Notes: generated by a model from the letters alone, not told the origin. Shown: positions 36,461 through 47,540, counted from the stretch's first letter. The stretch: DNA of 64,000 nucleotides from Mycolicibacterium nivoides (GCF_003855255.1 NZ_CP034072.1:682001-746000), one strand, 5' to 3'. A program made the numbers and translations.

Positions 36461-37753
36461 ATGAGCAATCGCCGTGAACACAGCAGCCGACGACTGCTGG
36501 CGCGCGGGTCCTGGCCGGAGTGGCAGCGGGTCTCCGAGCTGCTGCGCACCGAGACGGTCGGCGGGGCGTTGCTGCTCGCTGCCGCGGGCGCGGCGCTGGT
36601 ATGGGCCAATTCGCCGTGGTCATCCGGCTATCACCGACTTTCGGAGTTCACCGTCGGTCCGCAGTCCCTGCATCTCGACCTGAGCCTGTCGGCCTGGGCG
36701 GCCGACGGGCTGCTGGCGATCTTCTTCTTCGTCGTGGGCGTGGAGCTCAAGCGCGAGTTCGTCGCGGGGGATCTGCGTGATCCGGCCCGTGCCGCGCTGC
36801 CCATCGCGGCGGCCGTGGGCGGCATGGTGGTGCCCGCGGCGATCTTCGTCGGGATCAATCTGTTCTCGGGCCATCCGGAGAACCTCGGCGGGTGGGCGGT
36901 ACCGATCGCCACCGACATCGCCTTCGCGCTGGCGGTGCTGGCCGTGGTGTCCACTCACCTGCCCACGGCGCTGCGGATCTTCCTGCTGACGCTGGCGGTC
37001 GTCGACGATCTGCTGGCCATCACGGTGATCGCTCTGTTCTTCACCGACCACGTGGCGCTCGGACCCCTGGTGGCGGCGCTGATCCCGATCGGCCTGTATG
37101 CGGTCGCGGTGCAGCGGGGGATGCGTCAGTGGTGGATCCTGCTGCCGCCGGCGATCCTGGCCTGGGCGTTCGTGCACGCCAGTGGCGTCCACGCCACCGT
37201 GGCCGGGGTGCTGCTCGGTTTCACCGTTCCGGTGTTGGGCCGCCATGCTTCGGCCGAGCACTTCGAACACTTGGTTCGGCCGCTTTCGGCGGGGTTCGCC
37301 GTGCCGGTGTTCGCGTTCTTCGCCGCGGGCGTGACGGTCGGTGGATGGTCGGGCTTCGCCACGGCGTTGTCGCATCCCGTGACCATCGGGGTGATCGCCG
37401 GCCTGGTGCTCGGCAAACCCATCGGCGTGCTGGGAACCACCTATTTGCTGGCCCGCTTCACCCACGCGAGCCTGGATGAGGATCTCGCCTGGCGAGACGT
37501 GCTCGGTGTCGCGATGTTGGCCGGGATCGGTTTCACGGTCTCGCTGCTCATCGGGGAACTGGCGTTCGGGCACGCGACCGTGGCCGACGACGACGTGAAG
37601 ATCGCGGTGGTCACCGGATCGGTGGTCGCAGGCCTGCTGGCCGCGGTGGTTCTGGTGTCGCGCAACGCCGCATATCGCCGCATTCACGAGCTGGAAACCG
37701 TCGATGCCGACCACGACGGTGTGCCCGACATCTATCAGCCTCGACAGGACTGA
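36461..37753 (+). CDS. nhaA: Na+/H+ antiporter NhaA
   Basis: A 430-residue NhaA antiporter with about 11-12 transmembrane segments. Family hallmarks are [27 protein letters not shown] and the ion-binding pair in [15 protein letters not shown] 5 nt upstream fixes the ATG at 36461. The C-terminus ends with a DADHDGVPD segment that looks like a calcium-binding loop, unusual for NhaA. The stop is 28 nt before dxs on the same strand. Confidence 0.93.
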   Translation: MSNRREHSSRRLLARGSWPEWQRVSELLRTETVGGALLLAAAGAALVWANSPWSSGYHRLSEFTVGPQSLHLDLSLSAWAADGLLAIFFFVVGVELKREFVAGDLRDPARAALPIAAAVGGMVVPAAIFVGINLFSGHPENLGGWAVPIATDIAFALAVLAVVSTHLPTALRIFLLTLAVVDDLLAITVIALFFTDHVALGPLVAALIPIGLYAVAVQRGMRQWWILLPPAILAWAFVHASGVHATVAGVLLGFTVPVLGRHASAEHFEHLVRPLSAGFAVPVFAFFAAGVTVGGWSGFATALSHPVTIGVIAGLVLGKPIGVLGTTYLLARFTHASLDEDLAWRDVLGVAMLAGIGFTVSLLIGELAFGHATVADDDVKIAVVTGSVVAGLLAAVVLVSRNAAYRRIHELETVDADHDGVPDIYQPRQD

Positions 37754-37781
37754 CTTCGGGATGCGTGCGTACACTGGCTGG

Positions 37782-39695
37782 ATGCTTGAACAGGTCCGCG
37801 GTCCCGCTGATCTGCAGCACCTGTCACAGTCCGAGCTGACTGATTTGGCACAGGAAATCCGTCAGTTCCTGATCCACAAGGTCGCTGCAACCGGTGGACA
37901 TCTTGGCCCCAATCTGGGTGTCGTCGAACTCACCTTGGCGCTGCATCGCGTGTTCGATTCGCCACACGATCCGATCATCTTCGACACCGGCCATCAGGCC
38001 TATGTGCACAAGATGCTGACCGGGCGCGCACAGGATTTCGACACGCTGCGGATGAAGGACGGGCTGTCCGGATACCCGTCGCGCAGCGAGAGCGAGCACG
38101 ACTGGGTGGAGTCCAGCCACGCCAGCACCGCCCTGTCCTACGCCGACGGTCTGGCCAAGGCCTTCGAGCTGACCGGGCATCGCAATCGCCATGTGGTGGC
38201 GGTCGTCGGTGACGGCGCCCTGACCGGTGGCATGTGCTGGGAGGCGCTGAACAACATCGCGACGGGTGGCCGCCCGGTGGTCATCGTCGTCAACGACAAC
38301 GGCCGCAGCTACGCGCCCACCATCGGCGGCTTCGCCGATCACCTCGCGGGCCTGCGCCTGCAGCCGGCCTACGAGCGGATCCTGGAAGAGGGCCGCAAGG
38401 CCGTGCGCGGGCTGCCCGTGGTCGGGGAGTTCTGCTACCAGTGCATGCACAGCATCAAGGCGGGCATCAAGGATGCGGTCGCCCCGCAGGTGATGTTCAC
38501 CGATCTGGGCATCAAGTACGTCGGGCCGATCGACGGTCACGATGAGCATGCGGTGGAGAACGCGCTGCGCAACGCCCGCGGCTTCAATGCCCCGGTGATC
38601 GTGCACGTCGTGACCCGCAAGGGCATGGGCTACGCGCATGCCGAGAACGACGAAGCCGATCAGATGCACGCCTGCGGCGTCATCGACCCCGAGACCGGGC
38701 TGCCGACGAAGGCTTCGGCGCCCGGGTGGACGTCGGTGTTCTCCGACGAGCTCGTCAAGATCGGCACCAAACGGCGTGATGTCGTGGCGATCACCGCGGC
38801 CATGCCCGGGCCCACTGGTCTGAGTGCGTTCCGGGATCGGTTCCCCGACAGGTTCTTTGACGTCGGTATCGCCGAGCAGCACGCCATGACCTCAGCGGCC
38901 GGGCTCGCCATGGGCGGCCTGCATCCGGTCGTGGCGATCTACTCCACGTTCCTCAACCGCGCGTTCGACCAGCTGATGATGGATGTGGCGCTGCACAAGC
39001 TGCCCGTCACGATGGTGCTGGACCGGGCCGGTGTCACCGGGCCCGATGGGGCCAGCCACAACGGGGTCTGGGACCTGTCGATTCTCGGCATCATCCCGGG
39101 CATCCGGGTCGCGGCCCCCCGCGACGGTGCGCGGCTGCGGGAGGAGCTCGGCGAGGCGCTCACCGTCAAGGACGGCCCGACCGCCCTGCGGTTCCCCAAA
39201 GGTGATGTGGGTGAGGATGTTCCGGCGGTCGAGCGGCGCGGGGGCGTCGACGTTCTCGCTGTGCCCGCGACCGGTCTGACCGACGACGTGTTGCTGGTCG
39301 CGGTGGGCTCGTTCGCGACCATGGCCCTGGCGGTCGCCGAGCGGCTGCGCAATCAGGGGATCGGTGTCACGGTGGTGGATCCGCGCTGGGTGCTGCCCGT
39401 TCCGGAGGCCCTCGGTGAGCTGGCCCGCGGTCACAAACTGGTGGTCACAGTCGAGGACAACGGCGTGCACGGCGGCATCGGGTCGTCGGTGTCCGCGGCA
39501 CTGCGTCACGCCGAGATCGATGTGCCGTGCCGGGATCTCGGTGTGCCGCAGGTCTTCCAGGACCACGCCTCGCGGGGAGAGGTGCTTGCCGAGATCGGCC
39601 TGACCGACCAGCACATCGCCCGGCAGATCACGGGATGGATCGCCGCGATCGGTGCGCCGGAAGGCGCGCAGGAAGTCAGCCAACAGGTCGACTAG
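37782..39695 (+). CDS. dxs: 1-deoxy-D-xylulose-5-phosphate synthase
   Basis: A 637-residue thiamine-diphosphate enzyme, first step of the MEP isoprenoid pathway. Visible are [24 protein letters not shown], the ThDP motif GDGALTGG ... NDNGRS (about residues 146-175), [12 protein letters not shown] (catalytic Glu, about 365) and [21 protein letters not shown] ends 6 nt before the ATG, suggesting a leaderless transcript. The last 4 nt overlap the convergent PsiE gene. It corresponds to dxs1 (Rv2682c) of M. tuberculosis. Confidence 0.96.
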   Translation: MLEQVRGPADLQHLSQSELTDLAQEIRQFLIHKVAATGGHLGPNLGVVELTLALHRVFDSPHDPIIFDTGHQAYVHKMLTGRAQDFDTLRMKDGLSGYPSRSESEHDWVESSHASTALSYADGLAKAFELTGHRNRHVVAVVGDGALTGGMCWEALNNIATGGRPVVIVVNDNGRSYAPTIGGFADHLAGLRLQPAYERILEEGRKAVRGLPVVGEFCYQCMHSIKAGIKDAVAPQVMFTDLGIKYVGPIDGHDEHAVENALRNARGFNAPVIVHVVTRKGMGYAHAENDEADQMHACGVIDPETGLPTKASAPGWTSVFSDELVKIGTKRRDVVAITAAMPGPTGLSAFRDRFPDRFFDVGIAEQHAMTSAAGLAMGGLHPVVAIYSTFLNRAFDQLMMDVALHKLPVTMVLDRAGVTGPDGASHNGVWDLSILGIIPGIRVAAPRDGARLREELGEALTVKDGPTALRFPKGDVGEDVPAVERRGGVDVLAVPATGLTDDVLLVAVGSFATMALAVAERLRNQGIGVTVVDPRWVLPVPEALGELARGHKLVVTVEDNGVHGGIGSSVSAALRHAEIDVPCRDLGVPQVFQDHASRGEVLAEIGLTDQHIARQITGWIAAIGAPEGAQEVSQQVD

Positions 39696-40195
39696 GAATC
39701 GTCCGGCCTGTCGCGAATGTGGTCGGCGCCGGTTCGCTGTAGCCGCAGCACGAAGATGGCGATCGCAAGGACGAGCACCAGGGCGCCGAGCACGCCGACC
39801 TGCACGATGGCGCGGGCGAACTCGGGTCCTTTGTCGAACAGGTTTGCCGCGTCGACGGACACCACGACGATTTCTTTGATGCAGGCCAGGATGCCGACTA
39901 TCAAGAACGGCTCGGCGACGAGCTCGCGAGATCGCAGCGAGGTCCGCACGGCGTACAGCAGCTCCACGAAGATGAAGACCAGCAGCAGGCCGTCGAGCAA
40001 CTCCAGCATCACCTGAGTGGTCGGGGAGTCGCCCAGGTGCAGCAAGACTTTGACCTGAGCGATGATCAGCACGACTGACCCGGTGAGCAGGAGTGCGGCG
40101 ATCGACCAGTAGACAGCGTCCTCGGCGATCCTCACCACCCGGTCCGCGAAGCGTTCCCGCTCCTGTTCGTCGTCCGTTTCTTCCCGCTGTGCCAC
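39692..40195 (-). CDS. PsiE-family membrane protein
   Basis: A 167-residue protein with four predicted transmembrane segments (about residues 28-50, 66-88, 96-115 and 130-152) and the PsiE-like segment [41 protein letters not shown], given here in part. In Escherichia coli psiE is phosphate-starvation inducible; function is unknown. The GTG start lies 7 nt after TATCGT (40208-40203), a possible leaderless arrangement. Confidence 0.75.
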   Translation of the reverse strand: MAQREETDDEQERERFADRVVRIAEDAVYWSIAALLLTGSVVLIIAQVKVLLHLGDSPTTQVMLELLDGLLLVFIFVELLYAVRTSLRSRELVAEPFLIVGILACIKEIVVVSVDAANLFDKGPEFARAIVQVGVLGALVLVLAIAIFVLRLQRTGADHIRDRPDDS

Positions 40196-40280
40196 CGCAC
40201 TGACGATATTCCAGTCCCGGCGCGGCCATGGTGAAATCAGGTCGCGAACGCCGGGACGCGCGGTGAACTAGGTTGCAGAT

Positions 40281-41180
40281 ATGGACGCCGAACTGCAGAG
40301 CTGGAAGGACGCCGGGCGGTTCTTCGACTACCTGGGCTTCGATATCTTCTACCGGGTCGAGGGAAGCGGGCCGAATCTTCTTCTCATCCACGGCTATCCG
40401 TTCAACTCGTGGGACTGGTCGCTGATCTGGCCCACGCTGACCGGGCGGTTCACGGTCATCGCGCCGGACATGATCGGGATGGGTTTCTCGGACAAGCCCG
40501 CCGCCTACGGCTACTCGGTACCGGACCATGCCGACATGCACGAGGCGCTGCTGGATCACCTCGGGGTCGGCAGCGCCCACATTCTGGCCCATGACCTGGG
40601 AGTATCGGTCGGTCAGGAACTGCTGGCCCGCCACGAATTCGGTGGACGGTCCTACGGCGCACTGGACATCGAATCGATCACCTGGCTCAACGGCGGGTTG
40701 TTCAACGAGGCCTACACCCCACGGCTGCTGCAGAAGGCGATGTCGCGAACCCCGTTGGGCGACATCATGAGTCCGCTGCAGGGCAGCCGGTTCTCGCGCC
40801 GGATCGTGGAGCCCACCATCAACGAGATGTTCGGGGTGAACACCAAACCGTCGCCCCAGCTGATGGAGAAGTTCCATCAGATCCTTGAGTACAACGACGG
40901 TAAGCGGGTCATCCACAAGCTCGGCCGGTTCGTCAACGACCGCTACACCTACCGGAACCGGTGGGTGCGGGCTATGCGGGAGACCGAGGTGTCGATGCGG
41001 CTGATCGACGGGCCGTCGGACCCGAATTCGGGAAGGCACATGGCGCAGCGCTATCTCGAGGTGATTCCCGATCCCGACGTGGTGATGCTCGCGGACGACA
41101 TCGCGCACTGGCCGCAGATCGAGGATCCACAGGGTGTGCTGTCACATTTCCTGGCCCACATCGACCGCATCGGCGGGTGA
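40281..41180 (+). CDS. Alpha/beta hydrolase with Asp nucleophile (haloalkane dehalogenase/epoxide hydrolase type)
   Basis: A 299-residue hydrolase. HGYPFNSWDWS near residue 38 forms the oxyanion region. The nucleophile elbow reads AHDLGVS, so the nucleophile is Asp (about residue 106), as in haloalkane dehalogenases and epoxide hydrolases rather than Ser esterases. The acid may be Asp in LIDGPSDPN, and His in IAHWPQIEDP would be the base. TAGGTT ends 6 nt before the ATG, suggesting a leaderless mRNA. Substrate unknown. Confidence 0.78.
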   Translation: MDAELQSWKDAGRFFDYLGFDIFYRVEGSGPNLLLIHGYPFNSWDWSLIWPTLTGRFTVIAPDMIGMGFSDKPAAYGYSVPDHADMHEALLDHLGVGSAHILAHDLGVSVGQELLARHEFGGRSYGALDIESITWLNGGLFNEAYTPRLLQKAMSRTPLGDIMSPLQGSRFSRRIVEPTINEMFGVNTKPSPQLMEKFHQILEYNDGKRVIHKLGRFVNDRYTYRNRWVRAMRETEVSMRLIDGPSDPNSGRHMAQRYLEVIPDPDVVMLADDIAHWPQIEDPQGVLSHFLAHIDRIGG

Positions 41181-41189
41181 GCCGAAGGG

Positions 41190-42437
41190 TCAGTCGGCGC
41201 TGAGTGCGGCGGTCAGCACCGGCACCGTCAGCTCCCGCTGCCAGGGGCGGACGTTGGCCTCGACGAGGAATTCCGACACCGCGGTGGCAACGTCGCCGAC
41301 CGGACGCCAGTCCCAGCACAGCCGGCGCACCACTTCGGGGGTGATGAGGTTCTCGGCAGGCACCGATACGCGCTCGGAAAGTTCGGCCAGGCCGGCGCGG
41401 GCGGCTTCGAGCCGTGCCGCCGCTTCCGGCTTGCGCCTGGCCCAACGAGCCGCCGGCGGCGGGCCGCTCTGGGTGTCGTTGGCCTCTGGCGGGTCGGTGC
41501 TCTCCCTGGCCCGGTTCAGTGCGTCCAGCCAGACCTTGGCGCTCTTCCGCTGTTTGGAGCCACCGAAGACCGGCAGTGCGGTGAGCTCCTCGACGGTCTT
41601 GGGATCTGCCGTGGCCGCGTTGATGATCGCCGAGTCGGGCAGGATCCGTCCGGGCGCGATGTCGCGGCCGCGGGCGATGCTGTCGCGGGTGGTCCACAGC
41701 TCGCGGACGGCCGACAGCGCCTTTGGGTTGCGCACCTTGTGTATGCCGGAGGTGCGCCGCCAGCGGTCACGCCGGGTGGGCTGGGCCACGTAGGTGCGAA
41801 GGTACTCGAATTCCTGTGCCGCCCAGTCGGTTTTGCCCTGCTCTTCGAGGACCGCGGCGATCGCGTTGCGCAGTTCCAGCAGCACCTCGACGTCCAGCGC
41901 GGCGTAGTTGAGCCATTCCTGCGGCAGCGGGCGCTTGGACCAGTCGGCGGCACCGTGCCCCTTCATCAACTGCAGGCCGAGCAGCCGTTGCACCATCGCG
42001 GCCAGGTTGACCCGTTCGAAACCGGCCAGCCGGCCGGCCAGCTCGGTGTCATAGAGGCTGCCCGGACGCAGGCCGATCTCGGACAGGCACGGCAGGTCCT
42101 GATCAGCGGCGTGCAGCACCCATTCGTCCTGGGACAGCGCTTCGGCCACCGGCGCCATCGCATCGATGGGGGAGCCGCCGTGGTTGACCGGGTCGATCAG
42201 TGCCGTGCCCGAGCCGGCGCGCCGGATCTGCACCAGGTATGCGCGGTTGGAATAGCGGAAGCCCGACGCCCGTTCCGCATCGATCGCGAAGGGCCCGCTG
42301 CCCTTCGCGAGAGATGTTGCCGCAGAGGATATTTCACCGGCGGTAACGCAGACCTCTGGAACCCCCTCGGCGGGTGACAGCAGTGGGGTCGAGTCGGCCT
42401 CTTCGGGCTCGGCTGGTTCTGGGTCTTCGTCAGTCAT
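41190..42437 (-). CDS. Ribonuclease D-like 3'-5' exonuclease with HRDC domain
   Basis: A 415-residue exoribonuclease. The DEDD-family exonuclease motifs are IDAERASG (Asp-x-Glu, about residue 53), LHAADQDLPCL (about 108) and YAALDVEVLLEL (about 184). One or two HRDC domains follow from about residue 225. It corresponds to Rv2681. The N-terminal 30 residues are acidic. It starts 1 nt after the DUF3000 stop and is in the same operon. Confidence 0.87.
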   Translation of the reverse strand: MTDEDPEPAEPEEADSTPLLSPAEGVPEVCVTAGEISSAATSLAKGSGPFAIDAERASGFRYSNRAYLVQIRRAGSGTALIDPVNHGGSPIDAMAPVAEALSQDEWVLHAADQDLPCLSEIGLRPGSLYDTELAGRLAGFERVNLAAMVQRLLGLQLMKGHGAADWSKRPLPQEWLNYAALDVEVLLELRNAIAAVLEEQGKTDWAAQEFEYLRTYVAQPTRRDRWRRTSGIHKVRNPKALSAVRELWTTRDSIARGRDIAPGRILPDSAIINAATADPKTVEELTALPVFGGSKQRKSAKVWLDALNRARESTDPPEANDTQSGPPPAARWARRKPEAAARLEAARAGLAELSERVSVPAENLITPEVVRRLCWDWRPVGDVATAVSEFLVEANVRPWQRELTVPVLTAALSAD

Positions 42438-42438
42438 C

Positions 42439-43020
42439 TCACGCGCGCGTACGGGAACTCAAGTCGGTCACACCTGCCGGGGGCAACCCTGCAGCGTGCT
42501 CAAGCACTTCACAGAATGCCTCCACATGCGGCCCCAACTCCAGGTTGGTGGCGGTCCAGGAGGCCCGCAGTTCGAGCTGGTGTGCCCGCGGCGGGCCGGA
42601 GATGTCACCGTAGCGCACCGAGGTGGTGGCGGTGACAGTGCCGCCCAGTGCGGTGACGTGCTCGGCCCGCGATTCCAGGGCGTCCACCAGCCAGCTCCAG
42701 GCCACCTCGGGCAGCAGCGGGTCGACGGCTTCGCTGGAATCCAGGTCGGCCTGGATATACGCGACAAGCCGCATGGTGCCGTCCCAGGCCTCGGCTCCCT
42801 CGGGATCGTGCAGCAGGATCAGCCGTCCGAACGCGTCACCCTCGGAGCGCTCCGGGATGACCGCCGCATCGGGATGTCGGACCTCGGCGCCCAGCGCGTA
42901 GCTGTAGGGCGCCAGCCGCTGTGGCGGTCGTATCGGACCCAGTTCGATTTCCGGCCGTACGGTGGTGGCGTTCATCGCCGCCACCGCCGTCCGGAACTGG
43001 GCCGGTTCGGCAGAGGTCAC
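42439..43020 (-). CDS. DUF3000 family protein (Rv2680-like)
   Basis: A 193-residue actinobacterial protein of unknown function. Recognisable segments are PEIELGPIRPPQRLAPYSYALGAEV, FGRLILLHDPEGAEAWDGTMRLVAYIQADLD and VAWSWLVDAL. The GTG at 43020 is preferred because FRTAVAAMNATTVRPE matches the usual family N-terminus; an ATG at 42975 would give 178 residues. It is directly upstream of the RNase D gene and divergent from hemE. Confidence 0.78.
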   Translation of the reverse strand: MTSAEPAQFRTAVAAMNATTVRPEIELGPIRPPQRLAPYSYALGAEVRHPDAAVIPERSEGDAFGRLILLHDPEGAEAWDGTMRLVAYIQADLDSSEAVDPLLPEVAWSWLVDALESRAEHVTALGGTVTATTSVRYGDISGPPRAHQLELRASWTATNLELGPHVEAFCEVLEHAAGLPPAGVTDLSSRTRA

Positions 43021-43131
43021 GGCGTTTGACGCTAGCGGATACGGGCAGGACGGGACGCAGGCGCGCCGAAGTCGCGGCGTCACGAACCGGCAACGGTGCG
43101 TGCCCACGGGCACGTGGCACCATAGGAGCCG

Positions 43132-44193
43132 ATGAATACCCGCCGGGAGCTGCCCGATTCCCCCTATCTTGCCGCCGCGAGCGGCCGCACTCCGCACCGC
43201 GTGCCGGTGTGGTTCATGCGGCAGGCCGGCCGCTCGTTGCCGGAGTACCGCGCGCTGCGTGCCCAGCACCGCATGCTGGAGGCCTGCTTCGACCCCGAAC
43301 TGGTCTGCGAGATCACCCTGCAGCCGGTGCGCAGGCACGGCGTCGACGCCGCGATCCTGTTCTCCGACATCGTGGTGCCGCTGAAGGCCGCCGGGATCGG
43401 TCTGGACATCGTCCCGGACGTGGGGCCCGTGATCGAACACCCGATCCGGTCGGTGGCCGATGTCGAAGGCATGAAACCGCTTGATCAGGCACAGGTTTCG
43501 CCGGTGACCGAGGCCGTTTCGATGCTGGTGGGCGAGCTGAGCGAGGTACCGCTGATCGGCTTCGCGGGCGCGCCGTTCACGCTTGCCTCCTACCTCGTGG
43601 AGGGCGGGCCCAGCCGCCACCATGAACGCACCAAGGCGATGATGCTGGGTGAACCGGCGACCTGGCATGCGCTGATGACCGCACTGACCGATCTGACCAT
43701 CACCTTCCTGCAGGCCCAGGTCGACGCCGGCGTCGATGCCCTGCAGGTGTTCGACTCCTGGGCCGGGACGCTGTCACTGGCCGACTACCGCACCTACGTG
43801 CTTCCGCACACCACGCGGGTGTTCGCCACCATGGCCGCAGCGGGGGTGCCGATGACCCATTTCGGCGTCGGCACCGCAGAGCTGCTCGGGGCGATGTCCG
43901 AAGCCCTGGGCTCGGCGCCGGCCACCATGGTCGGGGTGGACTGGCGCACCTCGCTGGTCGACGCCGCTGCCCGGGTCAAGCCGGGCAGCGCCCTGCAGGG
44001 CAACCTCGATCCGGTGGTGTTGCTGGCGGGCTGGCCGGTGGCCGAGGTCGCCGTGCGGCGCGTGGTCGACGACGGGCGTGCCGCGGTGGCGGCCGGAGCG
44101 GCCGGCCACGTCTTCAACCTGGGCCACGGTGTGCTGCCGGCGACCGATCCCGGCATCATCACCGAGGCGGTGACGCTGGTGCACTCGCTGTGA
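43132..44193 (+). CDS. hemE: Uroporphyrinogen decarboxylase
   Basis: A 353-residue enzyme that converts uroporphyrinogen III to coproporphyrinogen III. Signature motifs are [17 protein letters not shown] (about residues 24-40) and [17 protein letters not shown] (about 142-158). It heads the operon hemE-cgoX-chdC, which carries most of the coproporphyrin-dependent heme route used by actinobacteria. Its stop overlaps the next start by 4 nt. Confidence 0.96.
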   Translation: MNTRRELPDSPYLAAASGRTPHRVPVWFMRQAGRSLPEYRALRAQHRMLEACFDPELVCEITLQPVRRHGVDAAILFSDIVVPLKAAGIGLDIVPDVGPVIEHPIRSVADVEGMKPLDQAQVSPVTEAVSMLVGELSEVPLIGFAGAPFTLASYLVEGGPSRHHERTKAMMLGEPATWHALMTALTDLTITFLQAQVDAGVDALQVFDSWAGTLSLADYRTYVLPHTTRVFATMAAAGVPMTHFGVGTAELLGAMSEALGSAPATMVGVDWRTSLVDAAARVKPGSALQGNLDPVVLLAGWPVAEVAVRRVVDDGRAAVAAGAAGHVFNLGHGVLPATDPGIITEAVTLVHSL

Positions 44194-45545
44194 GTGCGTC
44201 CTATTGCGTTGTCGGCGGCGGTATTTCAGGACTCGTCGCGGCATATCGCTTGAGGCTCGCGGCCGGACCGCGGGCCCAGATCACCCTGCTCGATCCGGCT
44301 GACCGGCTCGGCGGTGTGCTGCGCACCGAACGGGTCGGCGGGCAGCCGTTCGATGTCGGCGCCGAGGCATTCATCGTGCGCAGACCCGAGATGCTGGACC
44401 TTCTCGCCGAGCTCGGCCTGGCCGGCCGCCGGCTCAGCCCCACCGGTACCCGGCCGCTGATCTACAGCGGGGCGCGGCTGCACCAGCTGCCGCAGGGCAC
44501 CTTGCAGGGCATTCCGGCACAGGCGTCGTCGCTGCTGGGTCTTGTCGACGACGAGACCGTGGCCCGCATCCATGACGAGCGCTCCCGGCCTCTGCGGTGG
44601 AGCCGGGGCGCCGATCCGTCGGTCGCCGAGCTGGTCGGTGACCGGTTCGGCCCGCAGGTGGTGACGCGGTCCGTCGACCCGTTGCTCACCGGCGTGTACG
44701 CGGGGTCCTCGGCGACGATCGGATTGCGCTCGGCGGTCCCGTCGCTGGCCGCCGCGCTGGACCGCGGGGCACAGAGCCTCACCGAGGCGGTGCGTGAGGC
44801 GCTGCCGCCACCGTCGGACGCACCGGTGTTCGGCGCGGTCGACGGCGGGTACACCGTGCTGCTGGAGGAGCTGCGTCGCCGCGCCGACGTGCGGTGGGCC
44901 CAGGTTGCCGCGGTACGGGTGGACCGTCGCGGGCGGGGCTGGTCGGTGCTCGACGACGAGGGGGCCAGTTGGCACGCCGACGCGGTGCTGCTGGCGGTTC
45001 CGGCGCCGCACCTGCCGTCGCTGATCGAACACATCGCCCCCCGTACGGCGGCCGCGGCCAGGCGCATCCGGGTGGCCTCGGCGGCAGTCGTGGCCCTGGC
45101 GCTGCCGGGCGGGACACCGCTGCCGCAGCAATCGGGTGTGCTGGTGGCCGCGGGCGAGCACCTCAACGCCAAGGCGGTCACGATGTCGTCGCGCAAGTGG
45201 GGCCGGCGCGGAAACGTCGAGATGGTGCGGTTGTCGTTCGGACGCTACGGCGACGGCATGGCCGCCAACACCGGCGACGACGATCTGCTGGCCTGGTCGG
45301 CGCGCGATCTGAACACGCTGTTCGGTGTCACCGTGGACCCGGTGGACAGCCATGTGCACCGCTGGATCGACGCGATGCCGCAGTACGGACCCGGCCACGG
45401 CGATCTGGTCGCCGAACTGCGTGCGGGACTGCCCCCGACGCTCGCGGTGGCCGGCGGTTATCTGGACGGGATCGGGGTGCCGGCGTGTGTGGGCACCGCC
45501 ACCCGGGCGGCCGCGGAACTGGTGTACAACGGCGTGGCACGATAG
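44190..45545 (+). CDS. cgoX: Coproporphyrinogen III oxidase CgoX (HemY/HemG type)
   Basis: A 451-residue FAD enzyme. The dinucleotide-binding [13 protein letters not shown] is at residues 8-20 and the C-terminal FAD-contact [20 protein letters not shown] near 425. In actinobacteria this HemY homologue oxidises coproporphyrinogen III to coproporphyrin III rather than acting on protoporphyrinogen. Coupling to hemE (4-nt overlap) and to chdC supports that role. GTG start. Confidence 0.93.
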   Translation: MSASYCVVGGGISGLVAAYRLRLAAGPRAQITLLDPADRLGGVLRTERVGGQPFDVGAEAFIVRRPEMLDLLAELGLAGRRLSPTGTRPLIYSGARLHQLPQGTLQGIPAQASSLLGLVDDETVARIHDERSRPLRWSRGADPSVAELVGDRFGPQVVTRSVDPLLTGVYAGSSATIGLRSAVPSLAAALDRGAQSLTEAVREALPPPSDAPVFGAVDGGYTVLLEELRRRADVRWAQVAAVRVDRRGRGWSVLDDEGASWHADAVLLAVPAPHLPSLIEHIAPRTAAAARRIRVASAAVVALALPGGTPLPQQSGVLVAAGEHLNAKAVTMSSRKWGRRGNVEMVRLSFGRYGDGMAANTGDDDLLAWSARDLNTLFGVTVDPVDSHVHRWIDAMPQYGPGHGDLVAELRAGLPPTLAVAGGYLDGIGVPACVGTATRAAAELVYNGVAR

Positions 45546-45549
45546 GCCT

Positions 45550-46245
45550 ATGGCCAAGCTCGACTACGACGAACTGAACTCCACCATCCGCTACCTGATG
45601 TTCTCGGTGTTCGCGGTGAGCCCCGGGGAGCTGGGTGACGAACGGACCCCGGTGATCGACGAGGCGACGGCCTTCTTCAAGACCCAGGAAGAGCGTGGGG
45701 TGGTCGTGCGCGGCCTGTACGACGTGGCCGGCCTGCGGGCAGACGCCGACTTCATGGTCTGGACCCATGCCGACAACATCGAGGCGCTGCAGGCGACCTA
45801 TTCGGACTTCCGGCGCACCACCGCGCTGGGCCGGGTCAGCGACCCGGTGTGGAGCAGCGTGGCGCTGCACCGCCCGGCCGAGTTCAACAAGAGCCACGTC
45901 CCGGCTTTCATCGCCGGTGAGGACCCGGGCAACTACATCTGCGTGTACCCGTTCGTGCGTTCCTACGAGTGGTACCTGCTGCCCGACGAGGAGCGTCGCC
46001 GCATGCTCTCCGAGCACGGCATGGCCGCCCGCGGCTACAAGGATGTGCGGGCCAACACGGTGCCCGCGTTCGCCCTCGGCGACTACGAGTGGATCCTGGC
46101 CTTCGAGGCTCCCGAGCTGCACCGCATCGTCGACCTGATGCGCGACCTGCGCGCCACCGACGCCCGTCGCCACACCCGCGAGGAGACACCGTTCTTCACC
46201 GGCCCGCGGGTCAGCGTCGAGGACCTGGTCGCCAAGCTGCCGTAG
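45550..46245 (+). CDS. chdC: Coproheme decarboxylase ChdC (HemQ)
   Basis: A 231-residue chlorite-dismutase-fold enzyme that converts coproheme to heme b using peroxide. The segment [21 protein letters not shown] holds the Tyr used as the radical site, and [27 protein letters not shown] the heme-pocket His region. It is 4 nt downstream of cgoX. Ferrochelatase (CpfC) is not in this window. A long hairpin follows the stop. Confidence 0.95.
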   Translation: MAKLDYDELNSTIRYLMFSVFAVSPGELGDERTPVIDEATAFFKTQEERGVVVRGLYDVAGLRADADFMVWTHADNIEALQATYSDFRRTTALGRVSDPVWSSVALHRPAEFNKSHVPAFIAGEDPGNYICVYPFVRSYEWYLLPDEERRRMLSEHGMAARGYKDVRANTVPAFALGDYEWILAFEAPELHRIVDLMRDLRATDARRHTREETPFFTGPRVSVEDLVAKLP

Positions 46246-46257
46246 CTTTCTCCTTGC

Positions 46258-46317
46258 GCGAACAGACGCGAATGTCCCTGTGCAACCGGCGTGTCGGGGA
46301 CATTTGCGTCTGCTCGC
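46258..46317. repeat. Long imperfect inverted repeat (hairpin) after chdC
   Basis: Left arm 46258-46278 and right arm 46297-46317 pair over 21 positions with one mismatch and one G-T wobble, around an 18-nt loop. The core AATGTCCC/GGGACATT and CAGACGC/GCGTCTG blocks are perfect. No T run follows on the plus strand. The sequence GCAGACGCAAATGTCCC on the minus strand looks like a dispersed mycobacterial intergenic element, an impression I cannot verify here. It may terminate or stabilise the heme operon mRNA. Confidence 0.65.
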
Positions 46318-46365
46318 AGGGGTGGTTGACCTGGGCTTTTAGTTAGCGGGTTTACCCTCGCGGCC

Positions 46366-47109
46366 ATGACTGCTCCGCAAGAATCCGATCGCTTCGAAGA
46401 GATGTACCGCGACGAGCGGACGGCGCACGGACTGCCGGCCGCGACACCATGGGACATCGGCGGGCCGCAGCCCGTCGTGCAGCAGCTCGTCGCGCTGGGC
46501 GCCGTCAAGGGCGAGGTGCTCGATCCCGGCACCGGGCCCGGTCACCACGCCATCCACTATGCGTCAAAAGGGTTGTCGGCCACGGGCGTTGACGCGTCAC
46601 CGGCCGCGATCGAGCGGGCCCGGCAGAACGCGCGGAAGGCCGGCGTCACGGTGGATTTCCAGGTGGCGGACGCGACGAAGCTGGAGGGACTGGAGGGAAG
46701 GTTCGACACTGTCGTCGATACCGCCTTCTACCACGTTTTCACGGGCGAGCCCGAACTGCAGAAGTCGTACGTGCGGGCGCTGCACCGGGCCACGAAACCC
46801 GGCGCGCGGCTGTACATGTACGAGTTCGGTGAGCACAACGTCAACGGCTTCAGGATGCCGCGTTCGATGACTGCCGACGATTTCCGTGAAGTCCTTCCGG
46901 ACGGTGGCTGGGAGATCACCTATCTCGGAACCACGACCTACCAGGGCAACGTCAGCGTCGAGGTCTTCGAGATGATGGCCGCGCGCAACCCTGACATGGC
47001 CGACGAGATGACCCCTCTGCTGGAACGACTGCGGGTGATCGAACCATGGCTGGTCGACGGCCGGGTGCACATGCCGTTCTGGGAGGTGCACGCCACCCGC
47101 GTCGACTGA
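46366..47109 (+). CDS. Class I SAM-dependent methyltransferase (Rv2675c-like)
   Basis: A 247-residue methyltransferase. The SAM motif is LDPGTGPGHHAIHYASKG (about residues 50-67), followed by GVDASPAAIERAR and FDTVVDTAFYHVF. It resembles thiol or small-molecule methyltransferases of the Methyltransf_25 type; the substrate is unknown. TACCCT ends 7 nt before the ATG, so the mRNA may be leaderless. It corresponds in position to Rv2675c. Confidence 0.82.
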   Translation: MTAPQESDRFEEMYRDERTAHGLPAATPWDIGGPQPVVQQLVALGAVKGEVLDPGTGPGHHAIHYASKGLSATGVDASPAAIERARQNARKAGVTVDFQVADATKLEGLEGRFDTVVDTAFYHVFTGEPELQKSYVRALHRATKPGARLYMYEFGEHNVNGFRMPRSMTADDFREVLPDGGWEITYLGTTTYQGNVSVEVFEMMAARNPDMADEMTPLLERLRVIEPWLVDGRVHMPFWEVHATRVD

Positions 47110-47123
47110 GGACGGCCACCGCG

Positions 47124-47540
47124 TCAGTCCGTCTTGGGCACCAGCTTCAGCGAGATCGAGTTGATGCAGTACCGCTGATCGGTCGGGGTGGGGTAGCCCT
47201 CGCCCTCGAACACGTGGCCCAGGTGGCTGTGGCAGTTGGCGCACAGCACCTCGACGCGGCGCATGCCCAGCGTGGTATCCGACCGCAGGATCACTGCGGC
47301 CGAATCGGCCGGATCGAAGAACGACGGCCAACCGCAATGGGATTCGAATTTCTCGGTGCTGCGGAACAACTCGGCTCCGCAGGCCCGGCACTCATACACG
47401 CCTTCGGTCTTCGTGTCGGTGTACTCACCGGTGAAGGGCCGTTCGGTGCCCGCCCGGCGCAACACCGCGAACTCCTCGGGGGTCAGCTTCTCGCGCCACT
47501 CGTCATCGGTCAGTTGCAGCTTGGGACCGTCGGTCGTCAT
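47124..47540 (-). CDS. msrB: Peptide-methionine (R)-S-oxide reductase MsrB
   Basis: A 138-residue enzyme that reduces methionine-R-sulfoxide in proteins. Two zinc Cys pairs are present (CRACG and CANC), with CGWPSFF between, and the catalytic Cys in RYCINSISL at the C-terminus. Length and motif spacing are those of free-standing MsrB. It is convergent with the methyltransferase upstream. Confidence 0.95.
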   Translation of the reverse strand: MTTDGPKLQLTDDEWREKLTPEEFAVLRRAGTERPFTGEYTDTKTEGVYECRACGAELFRSTEKFESHCGWPSFFDPADSAAVILRSDTTLGMRRVEVLCANCHSHLGHVFEGEGYPTPTDQRYCINSISLKLVPKTD

